17,116 nt of DNA from Porphyromonadaceae bacterium UBA3318 (GTDB lineage: Bacteria > Bacteroidota > Bacteroidia > Bacteroidales > Muribaculaceae). The DNA lies in NCBI GenBank assembly GCA_002361235.1, contig DESI01000011.1, positions 1-17,116 on the forward strand. The letters run 5' to 3'. Position numbers and translations under genes: made by a program. A model generated the notes under the pieces. That model was not told the DNA's origin. It saw nothing but the letters and a program-made list of their open reading frames with translations, and did no database searches. Of the stretch, positions 1 to 7,500 are shown piece after piece (the first letter of the stretch is position 1; each line of letters starts with the position of its first letter).

Positions 1-42
1 AAAGTTTAGCGGACAGTAATAACTGCTAATAAGGTTCCTGAT

Positions 43-91
43 ATAATAATGCAGGGTGACCGGATTGAGTCCGGTCACCCTGCATTATTAT
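43..91. terminator. Perfect 22-bp hairpin beyond luxS, probable bidirectional terminator
   Basis: Bases 43-64 and 70-91 are exact reverse complements (22 bp, no mismatch) around a 5-base loop, TTGAG. The inner 14 bp are GC-rich (GCAGGGTGACCGGA) and the outer part is AT-rich (ataataat / attattat), so the RNA from either strand has a GC stem followed by a broken U tract. It lies about 140 bases past the luxS stop on the minus strand. It could end the GH5-luxS transcript, a gene entering from the left edge, or both. The U tract is imperfect, so termination is inferred from structure only. Confidence 0.7.
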
Positions 92-229
92 GTGGTTGAA
101 TCTATTATTATTTGTTGTATCTCCTGTTACTGCTTTGAGGGCGTCATAATATTATGCACAGCTTCTAAATGTCATGATGTTCAGGAATCATCACTATGCC
201 CCCCAAAAAGACATCTGACATATTGGCGC
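92..229. other. Gene-free 3' region of luxS
   Basis: There is no credible coding sequence in these 138 bases. I see a 12-bp palindrome, CATAATATTATG, at 145-156 and a weak imperfect stem (TGATG...CATCA) around 174-193. No promoter match was found on either strand. It is probably the 3' untranslated stretch between luxS and the hairpin at 43-91. Confidence 0.4.
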
Positions 230-709
230 CTATTCCGGATAATTCAGATTCACATCCGTAGCGTTGTCCAATACTTCGAGATATCTGCGTGCATCTTTCC
301 TGGCCTGATCCAGGTCCATGAAGGAATAGTTTCCGCAGTCACGTGGAGTCGCACCCGGGACTTCACCCTCGAAAGCCGCCACAAACCGCATTGTCTCGCG
401 AATCAGAGGCAGAATGTCACGACTGGAACATTCACCCTGCACCAACAGATAATTCCCGGTGCAGCATCCCATCGGCCCCCAGTAAACAATCCTGTTCTGC
501 CATTCCGTATGGTTGCGCAGGAACGTAGCGGCCAAGTGCTCCATGGCATGAAGCGACTTTGGCGTTAAGGCAGGCTCTCGGTTGGGGCGTGTCATTCGGA
601 TGTCGAACGTCGTTATTACGTCGCCTGAGGGCGTGGTATCGCGTCGCGACACATAGATGCCCGGTTCCAGACGCTCGTGGTCAATTGTAAAGCTTGCTAT
701 CTTCTTCAT
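230..709 (-). CDS. luxS: S-ribosylhomocysteine lyase (LuxS)
   Basis: LuxS cleaves S-ribosylhomocysteine to homocysteine and DPD, the precursor of autoinducer-2, in the cytoplasmic activated-methyl cycle. The 159-residue length is usual for the family. The metal site is plain: H54, E57 and H58 in LHAMEHL, and the third ligand C125 in RDCGNY. The catalytic cysteine should be C82 in GPMGCCTGNY; a second cysteine, C83, follows it directly, where other LuxS proteins usually have another residue. The N-terminal part (SFTIDHERLEPGIYVSR) is very typical. The ATG at 709 overlaps the TGA of the upstream GH5 gene as ATGA, and there is no Shine-Dalgarno sequence, so translation is probably coupled to that gene. 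No pfs (SAH nucleosidase) gene is visible nearby. The family call is nearly certain. Confidence 0.97.
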   Translation of the reverse strand: MKKIASFTIDHERLEPGIYVSRRDTTPSGDVITTFDIRMTRPNREPALTPKSLHAMEHLAATFLRNHTEWQNRIVYWGPMGCCTGNYLLVQGECSSRDILPLIRETMRFVAAFEGEVPGATPRDCGNYSFMDLDQARKDARRYLEVLDNATDVNLNYPE

Positions 710-1713
710 TTATGATTACGTTTCTTTATGATGGTCTTGGCTGTCTTGCCCCACGGTTTGATCTGCTCCTCCGTCCACAGCATGCCGTTGTCCGAAGCGT
801 CGGGTGTAACCATTGAACAAGTCTCCGTCTTGTCGGCTATGCTCCAGAACAGCATCGACAGCTTATGCTTGTCGGCGAACTCAACCCATTTCAGCATTGA
901 TTCCTCGTCGACGGGGCCGTCACCGGTGGCTTCCATACCTCCGCATTCAGAGATGATCATCGGCAGTCCGTTGGCTATGGCCTTTTCTGCCTTGTCGATC
1001 AATGGCTGCTTGTGTGTGGCCGCGTAGAAATGAAGCGAATAGAGCAGGTTGTCATACTTCAGCGGAGATTCGGAGGCGATGTCCACATCCTGATCCCAGG
1101 TGGGGGAGCCGACTATTATCACCGAATTAGGGGCTTTTTTACGGATAACAGGTATTACTTCTTCGGCGTATGCCTTCACCTCGTTCCATTTTACGGTCTC
1201 GGGCTCATTCCAGATCTCGTACAAGATGTTCGGAGTATCGCCATATTTCTCGGTAACGGCTGAAAAGAACTTTTTGGCGTTTTCAAGAGTATTTTTGTGT
1301 GTATGCCAGTCTGCGATAACGTACATGTCGTTGGCTATGGCCGCATCGATGACCCGGTACAGCTTATTCATCGCGTCAATTGAATCGGCGTCGTAACAAT
1401 TCACCACGTCCCATGACGTGTGAGCCCCGATGGCTGCACGGGTTATATTCGCGCCCCAGTTCTTCTTGAACGCCATCACGGTGGAATCGTTATAGAAACG
1501 TCCCCAGTTAGAATGCCATCCCAAAGAGGGACCGTTCAGCACCATTGTGTCGCCCTTGGCATTCAGGAGGTACAGTCCCTCAACATGCAGGGGTGTCACA
1601 AAGGTCGAGTCTTGCTGTTCCGAATTTTCCGCTTGATTCTTAGAGCCATTGCACGACATGGCCATACTTCCCGCCATAATCATCATGGCTGCTATTGCTG
1701 TCATTTTCTTCAT
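706..1713 (-). CDS. GH5-family endoglucanase-like lipoprotein
   Basis: A predicted glycoside hydrolase family 5 enzyme (retaining beta-glycanase, probably subfamily GH5_2), 335 residues. Residues 1-20 form a lipoprotein signal peptide ending in the lipobox AMSC with lipidated C21; a short Gln/Asn/Glu-rich linker runs to about residue 38. The catalytic domain covers about 44-330. The acid/base is E170 in YEIWNEPE. The nucleophile should be E256 in PMIISECGG, where GH5_2 enzymes usually read TEWG. The conserved H228/Y230 (LHFY) and the C-terminal W290 are present. The exact substrate (cellulose, mixed-linkage glucan or other) cannot be read from the sequence. The acidic residues often seen just after the lipid cysteine in surface-exported Bacteroidota lipoproteins are missing, so the outer leaflet is uncertain. 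No SusC/SusD pair is near, so this is not an evident polysaccharide utilisation locus. It shares ATGA with luxS. Confidence 0.88.
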   Translation of the reverse strand: MKKMTAIAAMMIMAGSMAMSCNGSKNQAENSEQQDSTFVTPLHVEGLYLLNAKGDTMVLNGPSLGWHSNWGRFYNDSTVMAFKKNWGANITRAAIGAHTSWDVVNCYDADSIDAMNKLYRVIDAAIANDMYVIADWHTHKNTLENAKKFFSAVTEKYGDTPNILYEIWNEPETVKWNEVKAYAEEVIPVIRKKAPNSVIIVGSPTWDQDVDIASESPLKYDNLLYSLHFYAATHKQPLIDKAEKAIANGLPMIISECGGMEATGDGPVDEESMLKWVEFADKHKLSMLFWSIADKTETCSMVTPDASDNGMLWTEEQIKPWGKTAKTIIKKRNHK

Positions 1714-1741
1714 GTATCCGTAGGATTGATTAATTTTACCT

Positions 1742-1773
1742 CAAAGAAAACAAAACATCGGCTAATAATCAAA
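1742..1773 (-). promoter_or_regulatory. Promoter for GH5-luxS
   Basis: Read on the minus strand, a TTTG (-33 element, 1770-1773) is followed after 20 bases by TTTCTTTG (1742-1749), a 7/8 match to the Bacteroidota -7 element TAnnTTTG. Transcription would begin near 1738, giving a leader of about 25 bases before the GH5 ATG. A second, perfect -7-like sequence (TATTTTTG, 1800-1807) has no TTTG at the right distance and is less likely. Confidence 0.5.
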
Positions 1774-1810
1774 TCAAATCGCAATTTTACAATATATTGC
1801 AAAAATAATA

Positions 1811-3220
1811 CTATGAAACGACTGCTTCTCCTTTCAAACCCGCAGTCTTCTGATCAGGCATCGTCCTGAACACCTTACGCTGAACGAAAAAGGCGGCAAT
1901 AACCACCATAACGCCTGTCGCGGCCCATGAAATAGGATATATGCTGAGCAGCGTCTGATAGCTATAGTCGATATGAGGGAAAATCCAAACCCATATCAGT
2001 CGCAATATGCAGGACCCGAAGATGGTCAACAGCATGGGAATGACGGAATACCCGAGTCCACGCATGTACGAACCGGATATCTCATAGCTGGCGGCTATGG
2101 ACTGGAACATCAGTACGTAATGAAAGCGGAGTTTCGCGTAATGTATCACTTCGGGGATATCGGTGAACACTCTAAGGGCACCGTTTTCGAAAAAAATCAG
2201 GGCAAAATTGGCCACCAATGACAAACCGAAAGCGTACGCCATCGATACTTTCCATACACGCTTGCAGCGCTCCTTCAGACCGGCCCCGTAATTCTGGCTT
2301 GTGAATGCTATGGCCGCGCCGTTTATGCCCCCTATAATGAAATAACAATATGCCTCGTATGTCAGGGCTGTGGCTGAACCGGCGATGGCATCGGCTCCGA
2401 ATTTATTGATGGACGACTGGATGAATATATTGCTGATCGAAAATACCATTCCCTGCAATCCGGCGGGCACTCCGATGCGCAGCATTTCCTTAAGATCCGG
2501 CATCGAGAGTTTCCACCTGCGGGGGTTCAACTGCATCTTGAACGGTTCGTTCTCATGGGTCAGGAAGAACACCATTATTGCCGCATTCACGGCATTGGAT
2601 ATCACCGTGGCCCATGCCACTCCTTCCACACCCCAGCCGAACTGACCGGCAAACAGCAGGTCGAGCAGGAAATTACATAATGTGGCGACGAACAGCGACT
2701 GGAACAGTTTGGGAGTGTCGCCGATGCTTCGCAATATGGATCCTCCGAAATTATAGATCATCATGAAAGGCATGCTGCAGAAAAATATTCTCAGATACTT
2801 TTCCGCCTGATCTATCACATCGTCCGGAGCACTCATCGCTTCCAGTATAGGGCGTGTAAGAATGGTCCCTATGGCAAGTAGCAGAAATCCCGATACGATG
2901 GATATGATTGCCACGGTGCCTACCGATTCACGGATGCGGTCGGATTTGTTTTCGCCTATATAACGGGCTATCACGGCATTGGCGCCTACGGCTATACCGA
3001 CAAACAGATTGACCATTATGCTTATGATCGGGCCGTTGCTGCCGACGGCCGCTATGTCGTGACTGTCGGAATAATGTCCTATCACGGCCACGTCTATCAC
3101 ATTGAACGACTGCTGCAGTATCCCACTGGCAATCAATGGCAACGCGAACCATAGGATTTTACCGGCCAGCGGCCCCGAAGTCATGTCGACATGATGTCTT
3201 GACCTTGTTAATAATGCCAT
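1811..3220 (-). CDS. MATE-family multidrug/toxin exporter
   Basis: An inner-membrane exporter of the MATE family (MOP superfamily), expected to expel cationic or other small molecules in exchange for Na+ or H+. It has 469 residues, typical of the family, and about twelve hydrophobic segments in two halves. Family marks include the N-terminal MTSGP leader before helix 1 (residues 13-17), the segment LQQSFNVIDVAVIG in helix 1 (35-48), LRSIGDTP at the end of the first half (163-170), and the matching MRGLGYSVIP in the second half (386-395). I used the ATG at 3220; M13, just before TSGP, is a possible alternative start. It stands alone, 97 bases upstream of the GH5 gene on the same strand and divergent from the HAD gene. 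No regulator gene is adjacent and the substrate is unknown. Confidence 0.92.
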   Translation of the reverse strand: MALLTRSRHHVDMTSGPLAGKILWFALPLIASGILQQSFNVIDVAVIGHYSDSHDIAAVGSNGPIISIMVNLFVGIAVGANAVIARYIGENKSDRIRESVGTVAIISIVSGFLLLAIGTILTRPILEAMSAPDDVIDQAEKYLRIFFCSMPFMMIYNFGGSILRSIGDTPKLFQSLFVATLCNFLLDLLFAGQFGWGVEGVAWATVISNAVNAAIMVFFLTHENEPFKMQLNPRRWKLSMPDLKEMLRIGVPAGLQGMVFSISNIFIQSSINKFGADAIAGSATALTYEAYCYFIIGGINGAAIAFTSQNYGAGLKERCKRVWKVSMAYAFGLSLVANFALIFFENGALRVFTDIPEVIHYAKLRFHYVLMFQSIAASYEISGSYMRGLGYSVIPMLLTIFGSCILRLIWVWIFPHIDYSYQTLLSIYPISWAATGVMVVIAAFFVQRKVFRTMPDQKTAGLKGEAVVS

Positions 3221-3497
3221 ATCTTTATCTATACCGCTTCTCAGTTCTTCATCCTGATACCATTTCTGAAACGTATCGGAATCACTTTAAATTATGTCTG
3301 GAATCCATGAAACATGAACAAAAAGACAATTTCATAAATCTAACCGATAAATGTATAATAATATACCACTTCAACCGCTCTCCGGCCGGATGTATGGTTG
3401 ATGAAATATTTAACAGTAGATTCAATCAAGTGATTCGTAATTTCGTACCGGAATAACCGTTGAATAATTAACGTTGAACAATTATAACGTAAGTAAG
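3221..3497. other. Divergent intergenic region between MATE and HAD genes
   Basis: These 277 bases must carry the starts of both divergent genes, but I see no full TTTG-N19-21-TAnnTTTG promoter on either strand; the best -7-like words (TAATTTCG at about 3438 on plus, TACGTTTC on minus) lack a spaced TTTG. The visible structure is a CCGGCCGG block near 3380 and a tandem 14-base repeat at 3458-3485, listed separately. Any small ORF here lacks coding character. Confidence 0.4.
3458..3485. repeat. Two tandem 14-base repeats just before the HAD gene
   Basis: CGTTGAATAATTAA (3458-3471) is followed at once by CGTTGAACAATTAT (3472-3485), 12 of 14 bases identical, ending 12 bases before the ATG at 3498. 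It may be a direct-repeat operator or a chance feature of AT-rich DNA. Its place over the expected transcription start makes a regulatory role possible but unproven. Confidence 0.45.
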
Positions 3498-4121
3498 ATG
3501 ATAAAGACAATATTGTTTGATATGGGGGGCGTGCTGTTTCAGATTGACACGGATCAGGCTAAGCGACGTTTCGAGGCATTGGGCGTGGATTCGGAACGCT
3601 ATCTGGATGCGTATGAACAGCGGGGAATATTCCTCGACCTGGAGAGTGGAGCCATAGGGGATGACGAATTCGTAAGCAGACTCAGTGATATGGTAGGTCA
3701 TCCGATTTCACACGAACAAGCACGCCACGCCTGGTTGGGATACGTGAAAGAGATTTCGCTTGATCGACTCAACAAAATAAGCAAGCTGCGGCCCGGATAC
3801 CGCACCTGCCTTGCCAGCAACACCAATCCGTTCATGATGGATTTCACCGAAAGCACTGAATTCAGCAGCGACGGACAGGGCATCGGTCATTATCTGGACC
3901 ATCTGTATTGCAGCTACCGGATGGGAGTATGCAAGCCATCGGCCGATTTCTTCAACAAGATACTTGAAGCCGAAAGGGTAAAGCCTGATGAAGTCCTGTT
4001 TGTTGACGACAGCAAACGCAACATCGAAGCCGCCGCCCGTCTCGGCATCAACACGTTATGGGTTGATTCAGACAAAGACTGGTTGCCGGCTCTGGAAGCC
4101 AAACTGGCTCGACTTGACTGA
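3498..4121 (+). CDS. HAD-superfamily hydrolase, YihX-like phosphatase
   Basis: A cytoplasmic HAD-fold hydrolase, probably a small-molecule phosphatase of subfamily IA variant 3. From the ATG at 3498 it has 207 residues and begins directly with the Rossmann strand MIKTILFDMGGVL; a TTG 24 bases upstream would add eight unconvincing residues. The motifs are in order: motif I with nucleophile D8; motif II LASNTN with S107-N108; motif III lysine K146 in VCKPSADFF; motif IV metal ligands D170-D171 in LFVDDSKRN. The helical cap lies at about 15-95. Position +2 of motif I is G10 instead of the usual general-acid aspartate, as in YihX-type proteins with FDLGxV. The substrate cannot be predicted. The gene stands alone on its strand, with a terminator 20 bases after its stop. 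Confidence 0.88.
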   Translation: MIKTILFDMGGVLFQIDTDQAKRRFEALGVDSERYLDAYEQRGIFLDLESGAIGDDEFVSRLSDMVGHPISHEQARHAWLGYVKEISLDRLNKISKLRPGYRTCLASNTNPFMMDFTESTEFSSDGQGIGHYLDHLYCSYRMGVCKPSADFFNKILEAERVKPDEVLFVDDSKRNIEAAARLGINTLWVDSDKDWLPALEAKLARLD

Positions 4122-4141
4122 ATAACCGGAAGTAACGCAAT

Positions 4142-4178
4142 ACAAAGCGTGCCGGGACTCACTCTCGGCACGCTTTGT
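4142..4178. terminator. Bidirectional terminator between HAD gene and trx
   Basis: Bases 4142-4157 pair with 4163-4178 (16 bp, one G-T) around a 5-base loop, CTCAC. The stem is GC-rich in the middle (GCGTGCCG / CGGCACGC) and ends in ACAAA / TTTGT, so RNA from either strand has a short U-rich 3' side. It sits between two convergent stops (4121 and 4200) and probably ends both transcripts. Confidence 0.85.
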
Positions 4179-4199
4179 TATTACATATTTATCCTAAAA

Positions 4200-4514
4200 T
4201 CAGAGCAGGGGGAGAAGTTTCTCCTCAAGGTCGGCCAGCTTGACCAGACCTACGCTGCGGTCCTTCAGTTCTCCGTCCTTGAAGAAGAGCACCGTCGGGA
4301 TGTTGCGTACGCGATATTCCATGGTGATGTCTGACTCCTCGTCGATGTTCAGCTTGCCTATCTCGGCCTTGTCCGCATATTTCTCTGCCAGTTCCTCTAC
4401 GATAGGTCCCAACTTGATACATGGTCCGCACCAGGTGGCCCAGAAGTCAATCACAACCACCTTACCCGAGTTGATGGCCTCGCGGGCCGTCTCGTCTGTA
4501 AATTTCTTTGCCAT
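4200..4514 (-). CDS. trxA: Thioredoxin
   Basis: A cytoplasmic thioredoxin that reduces protein disulphides with electrons from thioredoxin reductase. The 104-residue length is that of classical Trx and there is no signal peptide. The active site WCGPC has redox cysteines C29 and C32. The buried aspartate D23 (VIDFWA) and the cis-proline P73 (NIPTVLFF) are in place. The gene follows dnaE on the same strand after 28 bases with no promoter match between, so it is most likely cotranscribed with dnaE. I recall the dnaE-trx pairing as common in Bacteroidales, and trx may supply reducing power for ribonucleotide reductase, but the sequence does not show a functional tie to replication. Confidence 0.96.
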   Translation of the reverse strand: MAKKFTDETAREAINSGKVVVIDFWATWCGPCIKLGPIVEELAEKYADKAEIGKLNIDEESDITMEYRVRNIPTVLFFKDGELKDRSVGLVKLADLEEKLLPLL

Positions 4515-4542
4515 TGTTTATAATTTTGGTTACTTGTATTCT

Positions 4543-7500
4543 TTATGATTCCATAGTCGACACCTTGAACTTCACGCCGTTGGCTTCCAGCAGTTCAATC
4601 ATGTCGATATCGATGTCGTAATGTCTGCGGGAATGTATCTTTACACTCTGCCGCGTCTTTCGGTCTATCAGTTCCAGGTATAGCTCTCCTCTGCGCTTAT
4701 CGCCTGTGCACTCGTTGATTTTCTTGAACAGTTCCTCGTTGTTGTAATCCACATCCAGAAAAATGGTTAGTGAATTGGCAATCTTCCCCTTGATGTTTTC
4801 CAAGGGCTCGATCTTTACGATATTCATATCTGTTCGGTCAGGCTGATAACGGCTGGGAGTATAGGATAGTGCTACAAATATGGCTTCACCTTCGTGGAAT
4901 TTATCCCGGAAGTTGACATGATTCCGACCGAACAGCCTAATCTCAGCTTTGCCGCTGAAATCCTCTATCTCCACAATGGAAAATTCCTTTCCTGTGCGTG
5001 ACACCTTGGTCGACACCTTGGTCACCAGTCCGGCTATCGTCACGTTACCCGGCACTTCCTCGCGCTGCTGGAATTCATCGCAAGTGCATGTACAGCCATA
5101 CTTTATCTCCATTGCGTATGGATCAAGAGGATGCGCCGACAGATACCGCGTAACAAGCTCCTTCTCCTTATTCAACAACGCCAGCTGCGTCCAAGGTTCT
5201 ACTTCGGGGAACGGAGGTCTGTTGGTCTCTATCGGCTCCAGTTCTCCAAACAGACTCAGTTGCAAGGAATTCTTGTCATTCTGCACGGACTGTCCGTACT
5301 TCACCAGACAATCGGTAAACGTTGAATCAAACACCTGCTGCACGTATGCCTCGCGCCGCTGTCCGAAACTGTCGAACGCGCCGGCCATGGCCAGGTTCTC
5401 GATAGCGCCACGGTTGCAGGCCGACAGATTCACCCGCTCCACAAAGTCGTAAATATCCTTGTAGGGGCCGTTGGCGTTACGTTCGTCTATTATGGCCTTC
5501 ACTGCATTCAGGCCCACGCCCTTTACCGCCGCAAGTCCGAAACGGATATCACCGGCGGCATTTACACCGAATTTCTCTATGGATTCGTTGATATCCGGTC
5601 CGAGTACTTTCAGCCCCATGCGACGGCATTCCTCCATCACCTTGGTCATCTTGTCGCTCGCCGTCAGGTTGCGGCTCAGCACGCCGGCCATGTATTCGGC
5701 AGGGTAGTGCGCCTTGAGATATGCAGTCTGATATGCCACCCATGTATAGCATGTGGCGTGGCTCTTGTTGAACGCGTATGATGCGAACTTCTCCCAGTCC
5801 TCCCATATCTTGTTCAGTGTCTTCTCCTCGTATCCGTTGCCCTGGCCCTGCTCCATGAATTTCTTCTTGAGCTTCTGCATCTTGTCGATCTGCTTCTTAC
5901 CCATGGCCTTTCGGAGCATATCGGACTCGCCTCGGGTAAAATTGGCCAACAGACGCGACAGCAACATCACCTGCTCCTGATATACGGTCACGCCGTATGT
6001 CTCCTCCAGATACTGCTTCATGCAGGGGATATCGTACTCGATGGGTTCCTCGCCGTGCTTACGCTTGATGAACGTCGGGATATAGTCCATAGGTCCGGGG
6101 CGATACAGGGCGTTCATGGCTATGAGGTCCTCGAACTTCGATGGCTGAAGACTGCGCAACGAATTCTGCATACCGGCGGACTCAAACTGGAAAGTAGAGG
6201 TTGTTGCTCCCTTGCAGTACAGTTCGAATGTCTTGGGATCGTCAAGCGGGATGTGGTCTATGTCTATCTCGTGGCCGTGACGCATCTTGATGTTGTACTG
6301 AGCCTCCTTGATGATGGACAGGGTCTTCAATCCCAGGAAGTCCATCTTGATAAGGCCTGTATCTTCGATGATGGAGCCTTCATACTGCGTGGACACCACC
6401 TTGGAGCCGTCGGCATCGGTAGCCATTGACACGGGTACCCAATCCGTAATGTCATCGCGGCATATAATCACACCGCAGGCATGGATACCGGTGTTGCGCA
6501 CGTTACCTTCAAGCTGTTCAGCATATTTCAGGGTCTCGCGCACACGTTCGTCCGGATTGCTCTGCTCTGCTGCAAATTCCTTGCTGTATTTCAGACAGTT
6601 TTTCAGATTGATCTTAGGCGATTTTCCGTCTACGTCAGGCAGACGGTCAGGTACAAGACGAGCCAGACGGTTTGCCTCAGGCAAAGGCACCTCAAGTACC
6701 TTTGCCACGTCCTTTATGGCCATCTTGGCCGCCATGGTGCCGAAAGTGATGATATGAGCCACCTTTTCGGCGCCATATTTCTCCGTCACATATTTCAGCA
6801 CCTCATAGCGACCGTCATCATCGAAGTCCACATCGATATCAGGCAATGATATACGGTCAGGGTTAAGGAAACGTTCGAACAGAAGGTCGTACTTGATGGG
6901 GTCGATCTGCGTTATGCCGAGACAGTATGCTGCGGCCGATCCTGCGGCCGATCCACGGCCCGGACCGATGCTGACGCCTAATTGCTTACGTCCGGTATTG
7001 ATGAAATCCTGCACTATAAGGAAGTATCCAGGGAATCCCATCGTTTTCATTATATACAGTTCGAACTTCAGACGTTCGGCCACATCTTCGGGCACAGGAT
7101 CTCCGTAACGCTCCTTGGCACCGTCCATCGTAAGCTTAGCAAGGTAATCGGCCTCGAACTTGATGCGGTACAGTTTGTCGTAACCGCCGAGCCGGTCTAT
7201 CTTTTTCTGAGCTTCTTCCGGAGTCAGTACCACATTGCCGTTTTCGTCCTGCGTAAACTCATCGAACAGATCCTTTTCCGTAAGGCGTGCGCGGTATTCC
7301 TCCTCCGTGCCGAATTCCTTCGGAATGTCGAAGAAGGGCATGATAGGGGCGTGGTTGATGGAGTAGAACTCAACTTTATTGAAAATCTCCTCGGTATTGG
7401 TCAGCGCTTCAGGGATGTCCTTGAATATCTCCTGCATCTGCTCCGGAGTCTTGAGCCATTCCTGTTTGGTATAGTGCAGGCGAGGCTCTGAAAAGGTCTT

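Noticed and set aside
145..156. CATAATATTATG palindrome
   Set aside because: AT-rich 12-bp palindrome of a kind expected by chance; no promoter or gene beside it.
56..568. 170-residue plus-strand frame across the hairpin and luxS
   Set aside because: Begins within the hairpin and runs antisense through luxS; Cys/His-rich composition without any family signal.
3136..3456. Plus-strand frame of 106 residues from inside the MATE gene into the intergenic region (with a 49-residue sub-frame from about 3309)
   Set aside because: Half is antisense to MATE and the rest is AT-rich intergenic sequence with no coding character.
3474..3497. Upstream TTG start for the HAD gene
   Set aside because: It would add eight residues before the strand MIKTILFDMGG, which is where HAD proteins normally begin; the ATG at 3498 is preferred.
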